Positions 7,692 to 16,927 of a DNA stretch of 36,872 nucleotides are shown here, piece by piece. The translations under genes were made by a program, and so were the position numbers. Within the stretch, counting starts at the first letter, position 1, and the number at the start of each line of letters is the position of its first letter. The DNA is from Thioalkalivibrio sp. (GTDB taxonomy: Bacteria > Pseudomonadota > Gammaproteobacteria > SpSt-1174), in NCBI GenBank assembly GCA_011046015.1, contig DSBO01000125.1, forward strand, positions 1 to 36,872. The letters run 5' to 3'. The notes under the pieces are model-generated. The model ran no database searches, was not told where the DNA came from, and saw nothing but the letters and a program-made list of their open reading frames with translations.

Positions 7692-8279
7692 ATGCCCGCC
7701 GGAAGACGCGTTGCATTCGACCCACACGTCGCCCTGGAGGCGGCGATGCAGACCTTCTGGACCCGGGGCTACGCGGCCACCTCGCTGCAGGACTTGCTGG
7801 CCAGCATGGGCCTGTCCAAGAGCAGCCTGTACCAGACCTATGGTAGCAAGCAGCAGCTCTTCGAGCGCTGTATCGACCATTACCGGCATCAGTTCACCGC
7901 CACCCTGGCCGCGCGCCTCGAGACCGCCCCCTCGGCCCTCGACTTCATCCGCGACACTCTGTACGCCGCCACCGACGAGATCCGCCACGGCCATCCACGC
8001 CGCGGTTGCCTGATCATGAATACCGCCAGCGAGATCGGCCAGGACAACGAGGAGATCGCCCGCCACGTGAGTGAAGGCATCCGCGCCTTGCACCGCATCT
8101 TCCAGCGGGCCGTGGAACGTGCTCAGGCCGAGGGTGACATCCCGCTCGAACGGGACTCTGCCACCCTCGCCCACTACCTGGTCACCCACCTGGCCGGGCT
8201 GCATACCATGGTGAAGGCCGGAGCCAGTCGCCGGGAGACCAAGGCCACTGCGGCCACGGCGCTCAGGGCCCTGGGCTGA
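7692..8279 (+). CDS. TetR/AcrR family transcriptional regulator
   Basis: A 195-residue one-component regulator. The N-terminal helix-turn-helix is clear: ALEAAMQTFWTRGYAATSLQDLLASMGLSKSSLYQTYGSKQQLFERCI, matching the TetR_N pattern at about residues 12-58. The C-terminal ligand domain is of the common helical type (GCLIMNTASEIGQDNEEIARHVSEG). No gene that it obviously controls lies beside it: mscL converges on it and ffs diverges from it. It may be autoregulated through the 130-base gap shared with ffs. The ligand is unknown. The start ATG lacks a strong Shine-Dalgarno. Confidence 0.9.
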   Translation: MPAGRRVAFDPHVALEAAMQTFWTRGYAATSLQDLLASMGLSKSSLYQTYGSKQQLFERCIDHYRHQFTATLAARLETAPSALDFIRDTLYAATDEIRHGHPRRGCLIMNTASEIGQDNEEIARHVSEGIRALHRIFQRAVERAQAEGDIPLERDSATLAHYLVTHLAGLHTMVKAGASRRETKATAATALRALG

Positions 8280-8282
8280 TCC

Positions 8283-8300
8283 GCGCCCTGGTTCGGGCGC
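8283..8300. terminator. Possible terminator hairpin between converging genes
   Basis: GCGCCC TGGTTC GGGCGC forms a perfect 6-bp GC stem with a 6-base loop in the 42-base gap between the TetR gene and mscL, which converge. There is no T-run, so termination strength is uncertain. Confidence 0.35.
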
Positions 8301-8321
8301 CCCGGACGAGACAGGCGGGCG

Positions 8322-8726
8322 TCAGCCCTGCTTCTTCAAAAGGTCCCGGATTTCCGCCAGCAGGGCCTCTTCCTTGGAGGGGGGCGGCGGGGCCGCAGGT
8401 GCCGCCTCTTCCTTGCGCTTCATCGAATTGATCGCCTTGACCGCAATGAAGACGGCGAAGGCGACGATGATGAAGTCGAACACGCTCTGGATGAACACGC
8501 CGTACTTCAGCGTCACCGCCTCGGCACCCTCTTCCGCCGCCTTCAGGGTGACCGCCAGGTCGGAGAAATCGACCCCCCCGACCAGCAGGCCCAGCGGCGG
8601 CATCACCACGTCCGCCACGAACGATGAAACGATCTTGCCGAAGGCCACGCCGATGATGATCCCCACCGCCATGTCGACCACGTTGCCCTTGACGGCGAAC
8701 TCCCTGAACTCCTTCAACACGCTCAT
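8322..8726 (-). CDS. mscL: Large-conductance mechanosensitive channel MscL
   Basis: Inner-membrane homopentamer that opens under membrane tension and releases solutes during hypo-osmotic shock. The 134-residue product starts with [26 protein letters not shown], the hallmark N-terminal amphipathic helix and TM1 with the gate. A periplasmic loop follows, then TM2 ([19 protein letters not shown]) and a C-terminal coiled helix ([17 protein letters not shown]). The ORF track starts 12 codons early; GGGGAG eight bases before the ATG at 8726 supports this start. The loop between the TMs, with [12 protein letters not shown], is within the normal family range. Confidence 0.97.
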   Translation of the reverse strand: MSVLKEFREFAVKGNVVDMAVGIIIGVAFGKIVSSFVADVVMPPLGLLVGGVDFSDLAVTLKAAEEGAEAVTLKYGVFIQSVFDFIIVAFAVFIAVKAINSMKRKEEAAPAAPPPPSKEEALLAEIRDLLKKQG

Positions 8727-8836
8727 GGACTGACTCCCCTTTTTGTTGGTGTCCATCGCCATCCGGAGCGAGCCCGGACGATGTGCTGTTACCGCCCCAG
8801 AAGATTAGACCATGGCGAGGAGAGCAGTATGGACGA

Positions 8837-9418
8837 TCACACTGCCCGGCCGGCAGCCGTCGCCTCGGGCACTTCGACGAGCGTGCCCGTCTTGCAGTCA
8901 TAGATGTACCCGTACACGGGGATGTCACCCGGCACCAGCGGATGGGCCTTGATGCGCTTAACGTCCTCCACCACACTGGCCGCATTGTCGGCAATGGTCA
9001 GCCAGTTGATGTAACGCCCTTCCGGGGAACCGGGACCCTTGCCCGTATCGTGCCAGCCGCTGGCATCGACTGTCGCCGTCGCCAGGCTGGAGGCCAGCAG
9101 GTCGGCCATGATCTCGTTGGTGAAGGTCTCCATGCCGCAATCGGTGTGATGGATCACGAACCACTCCCGCGTCCCCAGCAGCTTGTACGAGATCACCAGC
9201 GAGCGGATGGCGTCGTCGCTCGCACGCCCGCCCGCATTGCGGATCACGTGGGCATCCCCCTCGGCCAGCCCAGCGTACTTTGCTGGATCCAGCCGCGCAT
9301 CCATACAGGTGAGGATCGCAAACCGTCGTCCGGGCGGCATCGGCAGCTTGCCCTTGTCGCCGAAGTTCGATGCATAGTCCGCGTTCGCGGCCAGTACTTC
9401 CTTGACGACCTGGCTCAT
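8837..9418 (-). CDS. Beta-class carbonic anhydrase
   Basis: Zinc enzyme interconverting CO2 and bicarbonate. The 193-residue cytosolic protein has the beta-class zinc ligands in order: Cys in [12 protein letters not shown] (with the Asp-Arg dyad) and His and Cys in HHTDCGM. Other family marks are [18 protein letters not shown]. It resembles the shorter, actinobacterial/Rv1284-type subgroup rather than E. coli Can. GGAGG sits about seven bases before the ATG. It lies alone between mscL and the Bat operon; the 55-base gap to batD could let Bat transcripts read through into it. Confidence 0.93.
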   Translation of the reverse strand: MSQVVKEVLAANADYASNFGDKGKLPMPPGRRFAILTCMDARLDPAKYAGLAEGDAHVIRNAGGRASDDAIRSLVISYKLLGTREWFVIHHTDCGMETFTNEIMADLLASSLATATVDASGWHDTGKGPGSPEGRYINWLTIADNAASVVEDVKRIKAHPLVPGDIPVYGYIYDCKTGTLVEVPEATAAGRAV

Positions 9419-9473
9419 GACAGTTCCTCCTCCGTTGGGTTGGCTGGAAGAGCATAGTCGAGCCGGTACGGAC

Positions 9474-10745
9474 TTACCGGCCGGAGTCCCGGCGGAAATA
9501 CTCCGGCACCCAGGCCGGTGGCCGGCGCACAGGCACCCGCGGCACCACCGACTTGTGCCCCCGTTGCAGATGATCGGCCAGCTCCCGGCCCGATACGGCC
9601 GCCCCCGCCCTGCCGAAGCGCTTGCGAAGCACCGCCTCCAGCAGCCCCGTCAGGACTTCGTCCGGTCCATGGTGTTCGCACCGTGATGCGCTTTGTTCTG
9701 GGGTGGAATCTGCGTAGCCCGTCAGGACTTCGTCCGGTCCATGGTGTTCGCACCAGCGACGCAGCCAGCCCCCCGCCGTGAGATTCGCGCCCCAGCCTTC
9801 GGCCTGCGCATGCTGGCGCAACGCGGCGATGATCTCCTCCGCGTTTACCGCCGCCCGCAGCTGCACCAGCGCCCGCCGGCGCGCCCGCCTGCGTGCCCAT
9901 GCCTGTCGCAGACGGCGCCCTGCCGACACCAGGCCCACCAGCACGACCGCCGACAGCAGCAACACCAGCACGATGCGCCAGCCGATGCCCACAACGGGCG
10001 TGGCCGGCGGCTGATGCCGGACCCGCTGCAGGCGCCCCGTATCCGGGTCGAAATACTGGAACTCCAGTGTCGGCAACCGGAGCATGCCGTTACGCAGTGG
10101 CTTGAAGGGGATTTCGTGCACCACTTCACCGTGTACGCCATCGAGGGCCGGGGCCTTCTGCCGCCGGCTGGCCGGGGACAGAAACTCGATGTCCTTGGTC
10201 GACTCGAGTTGCTGCAGGATCGCGGGCAGGCTCTCCGGCAGTAGGCCCGCACCCGTCAGCCGGACGCGCCAGTAGGCCAGGCGCCCGGGCCTTAGCAGGC
10301 CGGCCGGCTCGATGCGGGATTCGATGCGCACCTCGCCCACGCTGAGCGTGGGCGGAATATAGGCCGGCAGCGCGCGCACATGCAGCGACTGTGGCGGCAG
10401 CCGGTACTCGCGCTCGGTGGTGCCACCCAGGCGATAGCCCACCGGGGGGAGGTGTAACCGGTACTCACCCGGGGCCTGCGGAAACAGCGCCCAGCCGATA
10501 CGCAGACGGTCGGACTCGCGTGCAAAGGGCAGCACCACTGCCTCCATGCCCGGGAGGTCTGGCACCTCGGTCTCGAGCACCGCAAAGCGGTCGGCCGCCG
10601 CCACCTCGACTGTCACGAGCACGGCCTCGCGGGTCCAGACGCGCTCGTCCGACAGGCGGTAGGTAAAATCCTCCGGCGCGGCCGCCAGGGCCAGACCACA
10701 GGCCACCAGCAGCCAGCCCGCCACCAGCCCGCGGCCCGTCACCAT
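9474..10745 (-). CDS. batD: BatD-like membrane protein with internal partial duplication
   Basis: Last gene of the MoxR/Bat operon. The start at 10745 overlaps the stop of the previous gene (ATGGTGA); the ORF track start 26 codons earlier lies inside that gene. The 423-residue product has a signal peptide ([23 protein letters not shown]), an Ig-like periplasmic region (about 25-270), one TM ([19 protein letters not shown]) and a basic cytosolic tail. BatD proteins are thought to act at the cell surface beside the VWA proteins, but no mechanism is established. The tail holds [12 protein letters not shown] twice, 24 residues apart, from an in-frame 72-bp duplication (see repeat entry). The reading frame is intact, so the gene is probably functional. 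Confidence 0.85.
   Translation of the reverse strand: MVTGRGLVAGWLLVACGLALAAAPEDFTYRLSDERVWTREAVLVTVEVAAADRFAVLETEVPDLPGMEAVVLPFARESDRLRIGWALFPQAPGEYRLHLPPVGYRLGGTTEREYRLPPQSLHVRALPAYIPPTLSVGEVRIESRIEPAGLLRPGRLAYWRVRLTGAGLLPESLPAILQQLESTKDIEFLSPASRRQKAPALDGVHGEVVHEIPFKPLRNGMLRLPTLEFQYFDPDTGRLQRVRHQPPATPVVGIGWRIVLVLLLSAVVLVGLVSAGRRLRQAWARRRARRRALVQLRAAVNAEEIIAALRQHAQAEGWGANLTAGGWLRRWCEHHGPDEVLTGYADSTPEQSASRCEHHGPDEVLTGLLEAVLRKRFGRAGAAVSGRELADHLQRGHKSVVPRVPVRRPPAWVPEYFRRDSGR
9646..9754. repeat. 37-bp direct repeat, 72-bp period, inside batD
   Basis: CCCGTCAGGACTTCGTCCGG and the following 17 bases occur identically at 9646-9682 and 9718-9754, separated by 35 bp of unrelated sequence. The 72-bp period is 24 codons, so the batD frame survives. 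Perfect identity of the copies points to a recent event. Confidence 0.95.
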
Positions 10746-12586
10746 GGCGCCACCCCCTGCATCCGGGCCGGCTCGTCCAGCGGACTCACGAAGCCCTCCT
10801 CCAGCTCGAACAGCGTCTTCCACAGCAGCGGCTGGTCGTCGGCCAGGGCCTCCATGCGCAGGCGGGCAATCCCCACCGCCTGCTCGCGACGCACGCGATC
10901 ACGGTCCACCCCCTGCGTCGGCTGCGTCAGGCGCAGCCGCTCCAGCCCGCGCAGGATCAGGGCCTCGGGCAACGCGTCCGGATCGACCGGGTCCGGCACG
11001 AAGGCCTCGTTCTCGCCGTCGGCCAGCGAGACGGTCGTGTTCTCGCCGACTTCCAGCCCCTCGGCGGCCCGCCGGCTGACCGGGCCGGTGCCGGCCCGCT
11101 CCGCCAGGCCTTCGCCCAGGCGCTCCTCCACGGCCTCGAGCAACACCTCGCTCAACGCCAGATTGTGCCGGGTGGTCACGCGTTCGGGCTGGTAATTGAG
11201 GGCGTCGCGGAAGCTGGCCAGCGCGCCGGCGTAGTCGCCCAGGCGGAACTGGCTGTTGCCGAGGTTGTGCAGCGCCAGGGCACGCTCGGCATCCGAGCCG
11301 GCCGCCAGCACCGCCTGGCCGAAGCGCGCCGTGGCCGTCTCGTAATCCTCCTGCCGGTAGCGGCCCACGCCCTCGCCCAGCAGGCCACGAAACCCCGCCA
11401 CCCGGCCATAGAACTCGGCCGCTGCCGCATACTCGCCCGAGGTCAGGGCCTGATAGGCCCGCTGCTCGGCCTCGGCCGCCTGCAGCGGCGAGGACGGCAG
11501 GGGTAGCAGGAGACCGAGCAGCAGGACGGCGGCCAGGGGCGCCGTCCCTGCCATCCTCGCTCGCAGGAGCGGCGGGGCCAGCAACAGGAGAAACCCCGGC
11601 AACAGCGCCCAGCGGTAGAGTTCGCGCCAGAGGATGTCGTCCTGCGCCGCCTCTGGCGCTGGCAGGCGGGCAGCGATGCCTGCATCGTAGAGCCGGCGCC
11701 AGTCGCCATCGTCGGCACGCACCGGGCTGAAGGCTCCGCCCCCGCGGGCGGCGAGCACCTGCAGCCGCCCGGCGTCCAGGCGCGAGATCACGGGTCGGTC
11801 ATGCACGTGCAGCCAGCCGCCCTCCGGGGTCGGTACCGCCGCACCCTCGGCCGTGCCCACCCCGAGTATGTAGAGCGGCACTCCCGCCTCGGCAAGCGCG
11901 CTCGCCGCCGCCTCCAGGCGCGCCCCGTCCTCAGCGGCCGCCTCCGCCGGTTCGCCCGACGCCCCAAAGTCGCCGTCGGTGATCCACAGCAGGGCGGCAT
12001 GGTCTGTTCCGGCCAGGGCCGCGCCTGCGGCTTCCAGGGCCACGGCATGGCGGCTGCCGGCGGTGGGCAGCACCAGTGTCTCCAACTGGTCGAGGTAGAA
12101 ATCGAGCGCATCGGCATCGGCCGTGGGGGGTACGAGCAGGTGCGGGCGTCCGGCATAGACCATCACGCCGATGCGCAGGCGTCCGGCACGGGCACGCAGT
12201 TCGTCGAGTTCGATGCGCGCGCGGCGCAGACGCTGGGGCCGGATGTCCGTCGCCTGCATGGAGGGCGAGGCATCCAGTAGCACCAGCAGGGTGGCCGGGG
12301 CCATCGGCGCCTCGCCGGCCACCGCGAGCGGCACGCGGGGGCCGGCCGCTGCCACGGCCAGCAACACCCAGGCCATCCACGACGCGGCGGCGGCCGCCCG
12401 GCGCCACGGCGTGCCCGTCCCGGCGTCGGCATCGACCACCCAGGGCCGCAGCGCCGGCGCCGCGTAGCGCCCCTGGCGCTGCCGGCGCAGGGCTTGCAAC
12501 AGACCGAACAACAGGGGCTGGGTCGCGAGCAGCAGCCACAATGGCTCGCGCCACTGCAGCTGGGTGAGTTCCGCCCAGCCGATCAT
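10739..12586 (-). CDS. VWA domain plus TPR protein (BatB-BatC fusion)
   Basis: A 615-residue membrane protein. The ORF track runs on to 14056, but the real start is the ATG at 12586 (MIGWAELTQLQWREPLWLLL), which overlaps the preceding gene by ATGA. Two N-terminal TMs flank the membrane entry. A von Willebrand A domain at about residues 85-300 carries the MIDAS motif LLDASPSMQ, and a TM pair lies near 325-370. TPR repeats follow at about 375-470 (YQALTSGEYAAAAEFYGRVA; ALHNLGNSQFRLGDYAGALASFRDAL), with a Gly/Glu-rich tail. In Bacteroides BatB and BatC are separate genes; here they are one. The Bat complex is thought to be a membrane-bound VWA/TPR assembly served by MoxR. Confidence 0.88.
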   Translation of the reverse strand: MIGWAELTQLQWREPLWLLLATQPLLFGLLQALRRQRQGRYAAPALRPWVVDADAGTGTPWRRAAAAASWMAWVLLAVAAAGPRVPLAVAGEAPMAPATLLVLLDASPSMQATDIRPQRLRRARIELDELRARAGRLRIGVMVYAGRPHLLVPPTADADALDFYLDQLETLVLPTAGSRHAVALEAAGAALAGTDHAALLWITDGDFGASGEPAEAAAEDGARLEAAASALAEAGVPLYILGVGTAEGAAVPTPEGGWLHVHDRPVISRLDAGRLQVLAARGGGAFSPVRADDGDWRRLYDAGIAARLPAPEAAQDDILWRELYRWALLPGFLLLLAPPLLRARMAGTAPLAAVLLLGLLLPLPSSPLQAAEAEQRAYQALTSGEYAAAAEFYGRVAGFRGLLGEGVGRYRQEDYETATARFGQAVLAAGSDAERALALHNLGNSQFRLGDYAGALASFRDALNYQPERVTTRHNLALSEVLLEAVEERLGEGLAERAGTGPVSRRAAEGLEVGENTTVSLADGENEAFVPDPVDPDALPEALILRGLERLRLTQPTQGVDRDRVRREQAVGIARLRMEALADDQPLLWKTLFELEEGFVSPLDEPARMQGVAPW

Positions 12587-13638
12587 GTTCCCCTCCCCGT
12601 AAACTGCCGGCCGAGCCGGGCCAGGGTGAGCAGGAACAGCCCGGCCAGCAGTGGCCAGTGGTAAAGCGGCCAGGTCCAGCGCTGGGGCTCGACGTCGAGG
12701 GCGTGGGCCTCCTGCCGATTGATGGCATCGATGGCCTCGCGCAGGCTCGCGGTGTCCCGGGCGAGGAAATGCCGGCCACCGGTGGCGTCGGCCAGGCGCT
12801 CGAGCCGGGCCATGTCCACCGGGGCGTAGATGAGTCCGCCCCGTGTCTCCTCGGCCGCCGCCTCGTCGGTAGCGCCGATACCCACGGTGTAGAGGCGCAT
12901 GCCGGCCTCGGCCGCCAGGGCCGCGGCGGCTTCGGGCACGATCCCGCCGGTGGCCTGGTCGGCGTCGGTGAACAGTACCAGGAAGCGGCGCCGCTCGGCG
13001 TCTGTGGCCGGCGCGGCCCGGTCCAGCTCGCGCACGCCCAGGGCGATGGCCTCGCCCAGGGCGTTGAAGCGGCCCGCCACGCCGGTGCGCAGGCGCTGCA
13101 CCTGGGCCCGTGCGAGGTCGGTGTCCGTGGTCAGCGGCACCAGGGTGTGCGAACGCTCGGCGAAGACGATGACCGACACCCGGGCCTGCGAGAGTCCGGC
13201 GATGAAGGGGTCGAGCAGGCCCTTGAGTACGGCCATGCGCGAGACACGCTCGCCGTCGAGCACATAATCGCGCAACACCATGCTTACCGAGGTGTCCACT
13301 ACCAGCACGATGTCGCGCACCGCCGGCGGATCGGGCAGGCGCTCGCCCACACGCACGGGCTCGGCGAGTGCCAGCACTAGGCAGCTCAGGCCGAGCAGAC
13401 CGAACAGCCGCCACAGCCAGCGCCAGCGTGCGCGCGGCAGGGGCCGAGGCGGCAGCAGGTCGATCAGCGGATGCAGGTAACGGACGATGCGTCCTCCCGT
13501 CTCCGGGGCATTCGGCTGACGCCGGCGCCAGCCCCAGGTCAGCACCGCCAGCAGCGGCAGGAGCAGCAGCCAATAGGGCTGCAGCAGGGTAATCGTCCCC
13601 AGTGCGAGCCCGTCCGCCATGACCTCCCCCGGGTTCAT
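12583..13638 (-). CDS. batA: VWA domain membrane protein (BatA-like)
   Basis: A 351-residue inner-membrane protein. N-terminal hydrophobic segments at about residues 18-38 and 75-92 anchor a von Willebrand A domain with a full MIDAS: DTSVSM (about 115), a Thr in the central loop, and LVLFTDADQATGG. A C-terminal TM (LYHWPLLAGLFLLTLA) ends it. MIDAS sites bind Mg2+ and partner proteins. I use the ATG at 13638 (MNPGEV), which overlaps the upstream stop as ATGA. A second ATG at 13620 has GGGGGAGG only two bases away, too close to be the better start. It is fourth in the operon and coupled at both ends. Confidence 0.88.
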   Translation of the reverse strand: MNPGEVMADGLALGTITLLQPYWLLLLPLLAVLTWGWRRRQPNAPETGGRIVRYLHPLIDLLPPRPLPRARWRWLWRLFGLLGLSCLVLALAEPVRVGERLPDPPAVRDIVLVVDTSVSMVLRDYVLDGERVSRMAVLKGLLDPFIAGLSQARVSVIVFAERSHTLVPLTTDTDLARAQVQRLRTGVAGRFNALGEAIALGVRELDRAAPATDAERRRFLVLFTDADQATGGIVPEAAAALAAEAGMRLYTVGIGATDEAAAEETRGGLIYAPVDMARLERLADATGGRHFLARDTASLREAIDAINRQEAHALDVEPQRWTWPLYHWPLLAGLFLLTLARLGRQFTGRGT

Positions 13639-14099
13639 ACCGCCCCCCGCGGCCAGCGCCGCAGCCAGAAAGCCGCCTCGGCGAGCAGGGCCCGGAGGTT
13701 CTCGGGCGGGCAGCCGCCGGGGGCGAAACGCGCCGCCTCCAGCCGCAGCACGAAGTCCTGCCAGCGACATGCAAGCTCGGCCGGCAGCGCCGGAGCTGGC
13801 GTCCGGGGCGATAGCCGGGACAACCCCAGGCCCTGACGCAGGGCATGCGCCAGGTGCAGGGCGACGTCCCGTGGGGCGAGTTCGCCATCCCGGGCGATAC
13901 GCGCCAGCTGTCGCAGACGCCGATGCGCGAGCCCGCGCGGAGAATACAGCCACCACCAGAGCAGCCAGCCCGCCAGAAGCAGCAATGCCACGAGCGCCAG
14001 CCAGGGCAACAGCTCGACGGCCGCCAGCGCCTCTGGCGCCGGCAGTTCCACGTCAAGCAGGCCGGCGTCGAGCAGGCCGGATGCCTCGGTCGTGCTCAC
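13635..14099 (-). CDS. DUF4381 domain membrane protein
   Basis: A 154-residue protein starting with GTG (VSTTEASGLL), whose GTGA overlaps the stop of the DUF58 gene. The ORF track's ATG at 14288 lies deep within that gene and is rejected. One strong TM with Trp-rich ends (LLPWLALVALLLLAGWLLWWWLYSPRG) is followed by a basic cytosolic part that contains LARIARDGELAPRDVALHLAHALRQ. This pattern and its position between DUF58 and BatA match DUF4381, a Bat-operon companion of unknown function. It probably takes part in assembling the VWA proteins, but that is inferred from context only. Confidence 0.82.
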   Translation of the reverse strand: MSTTEASGLLDAGLLDVELPAPEALAAVELLPWLALVALLLLAGWLLWWWLYSPRGLAHRRLRQLARIARDGELAPRDVALHLAHALRQGLGLSRLSPRTPAPALPAELACRWQDFVLRLEAARFAPGGCPPENLRALLAEAAFWLRRWPRGAV

Positions 14100-15079
14100 G
14101 GCAGCGGCACCTCCCGCTCGATCGCTTCCGTTTCCGCCGCCAGGCGTCGGCAGGGAATGCCCGCCGCGCGCAGGAGCGACTCGCGCCCGGCCAGGCAGGC
14201 CTCGGCGGCCTGCGCGTAGTCGGCCCTCAGGGCCGCGTCGTCGGTGTTCACGTAGCGGGCCGCCTGGCCGGCCGCCGGCGCGAGCCACAGAGGTCCTACG
14301 GCCGGCAGGGCCTGCTCGGCCGCATCGACGATGTGCAGGGCCTGCACCGCGTGGGCATCGGACAGGGCGAGCAACGTGGGCACGAGCGTGGCATCCAGAT
14401 CGGCGAAATCGCTGATGAGGTAGATGCGCGTGCCGCGCGGCAGGCTCGCCCGCAGCACCTCCAGTGGCGCGGCCAGGGCCGGTGGTGCAGCCGCATGCCC
14501 GGCTCCCGGCAGGTGTTGAGGCGGCAGGCAGGGGGCGGTGGCGGCCCGTGCCAGGGTATAGGCCCCCGCCTCGCCCATGAGCCCGCGCAGCCAGCGGGGC
14601 CGGGCCTCCAGCATCACGCCGCCGAGGCCCGTCTGCGCCCGCGCCGCGGCAAAGGCGATCAGGGCCGCAGCGCGCGCGGCCTGTGTGACCTTCAGGCGCC
14701 TGCGCGTGCCAAAACGCATGCCCGCACGCCGATCCACCAGCAGGAACACGCCGGGCCGGCGCTCCTCGCGGAAGACCTTCACGTAGTGCTCCCCCGTGCG
14801 CGCCAGCAGACGCCAGTTGATGAAACGCGGCTCATCGCCCGGCTGGAAGGGTCGGCTCTCCTCGTAGTCGAGGCCGGCCCCGAGTCGGCGGGCGTGAACC
14901 TCGCCATGCTGGGGGTAATCCGCCTCGCGCCGGCCGGCCGCGCCCGCAGCGACCAGGACAGCGCGACGCGCGAGTTCGCGCAGGTCGGCCTCGTCCAGCA
15001 GCGGCGCCTGCACGCCGGCAGGGCCGGCCACCCCCCCGCGCCCGCGTCGCCAGGCCGAAACGGTCTGCAGCCAGCTCAT
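14096..15079 (-). CDS. DUF58 domain protein
   Basis: A 327-residue protein that normally follows moxR. The signature lies mid-protein: YEESRPFQPGDEPRFINWRLLARTGEHYVKVFREER, the DUF58 core. A VWA-like fold continues behind it (GVFLLVDRRAGMRFGTRR; TRIYLISDFADLDATLVPTL), where LLVDRRAGM replaces the usual DxSxS, so the metal site is degenerate. No TM is evident. The start is two bases beyond the moxR stop, with no strong Shine-Dalgarno, which suggests coupled translation. Its function is unknown; it is likely a client or adaptor in the MoxR-Bat assembly. Confidence 0.88.
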   Translation of the reverse strand: MSWLQTVSAWRRGRGGVAGPAGVQAPLLDEADLRELARRAVLVAAGAAGRREADYPQHGEVHARRLGAGLDYEESRPFQPGDEPRFINWRLLARTGEHYVKVFREERRPGVFLLVDRRAGMRFGTRRRLKVTQAARAAALIAFAAARAQTGLGGVMLEARPRWLRGLMGEAGAYTLARAATAPCLPPQHLPGAGHAAAPPALAAPLEVLRASLPRGTRIYLISDFADLDATLVPTLLALSDAHAVQALHIVDAAEQALPAVGPLWLAPAAGQAARYVNTDDAALRADYAQAAEACLAGRESLLRAAGIPCRRLAAETEAIEREVPLP

Positions 15080-15081
15080 AC

Positions 15082-16047
<966 letters not shown>

Positions 16048-16128
16048 GGTCACTCCGGATCGGGATTGAATACGGGATGTCTGGCGTTGACGCCGCCCCT
16101 GACGGAAACATTCCTCGCGCAGCGGCCA

Positions 16129-16788
16129 TCACTCGGTCTCCACCGGCATGCCGGCCGCCTTCCATTCGGGGAAGCCATCCTGCAGCCGGCGCGCCCTGAG
16201 ACCCTGGCCGCGCAGGCGCTCCACCGCCTCGAAGGCCAGCACGCAGTGCGGACCGCGGCAGTAGGCCACCACCTCGCCGCTGTCGCGCAGTTCGTCGAGG
16301 TGCCGCTCCAGCTCGGCCAGCGGGATGTTCACGGCACCGGGCAGGTGCCCGGCGGCGTACTCCTCGGAGGGACGCACGTCGAGCACGGTGACCTCGCCCT
16401 TGCGCGCGCGTTCCAGCAGATCCTTCACCGGCATGGGCTCCAGCGCGTCCTTCACGGTGAGGTAGGTATCCACCAGCACCTTCACGTCGGCCAGGTGCCG
16501 CTCGGCCACGCCGCGCACGCACTGCATGAGCAGCACCACGTCGTCGCCCGTCAGACGGTAATAGACATGCAGCCCCTCCTTGCGCGAGGTCACCAGCCCT
16601 ACCTGCCGCAACTGCTGCAGGTGCTGCGAGGTGTTGCGCACGGACAGTCCGGACACGCGGGCGAGATCGTCGACGTTGCGCTCGCCCTGGGCGAGAAACT
16701 CCAGCAGCTCCAGCCGGTGGCCGTTGCCCAGGGCCTTGGCCACGCGGGCGAACTGGGCGAAGAGGTCTTTCTTGAAATTACCTGACAT
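16129..16788 (-). CDS. ArsR/SmtB family regulator with C-terminal rhodanese domain
   Basis: A 219-residue fusion. Residues 10-95 are a winged helix-turn-helix (RLELLEFLAQGERNVDDLAR; SGLSVRNTSQHLQQLRQVGLV). Residues 115-215 are a rhodanese domain with the active-site loop YCRGPHC (Cys177, Cys182) and entry motif VLDVRPSEEYAAGHLPGA. The arsenic-binding ELCVC motif of classical ArsR is absent, and the only other cysteine is Cys90. The sensor is therefore likely a thiol/persulfide switch or an arsenic site using the rhodanese cysteines (inference). CCGGAG lies upstream of the ATG. It diverges from the arsenosugar-type operon across a palindrome and most likely represses it and itself. Confidence 0.92.
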   Translation of the reverse strand: MSGNFKKDLFAQFARVAKALGNGHRLELLEFLAQGERNVDDLARVSGLSVRNTSQHLQQLRQVGLVTSRKEGLHVYYRLTGDDVVLLMQCVRGVAERHLADVKVLVDTYLTVKDALEPMPVKDLLERARKGEVTVLDVRPSEEYAAGHLPGAVNIPLAELERHLDELRDSGEVVAYCRGPHCVLAFEAVERLRGQGLRARRLQDGFPEWKAAGMPVETE

Positions 16789-16803
16789 GCGCCATCTCCG
16801 GTG

Positions 16804-16829
16804 ACTATTCCACTAATCTATGGAATAGT
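16804..16829. promoter_or_regulatory. Palindromic operator in the divergent promoter region
   Basis: ACTATTCCA (16804-16812), eight bases, then TGGAATAGT (16821-16829): a perfect 9-bp inverted repeat, just 16 bases upstream of the ArsR-rhodanese ATG. It is AT-rich in GC-rich surroundings. TATCTT at 16831-16836 is a plausible -10 for the rightward operon and TAGATT (minus strand, within the spacer) for the leftward gene, so a bound dimer would block both. Arm length and spacing fit an ArsR-family dimer. Confidence 0.8.
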
Positions 16830-16927
16830 GTATCTTAATTTTGCATCCTGACCAACAGGACAGGGCGTGCCGGCCCAAACCGGCGCGCGCTGGACAACGT
16901 ATCCGCTGCGAGACAGAGGGTTATCAC

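Noticed and set aside
12587-14056. N-terminal part of the 1105-residue minus ORF
   Set aside because: It is the out-of-frame readthrough of batA and DUF4381; Arg/Pro/Ser-rich shadow sequence, with the real start at 12586 (ATGA overlap).
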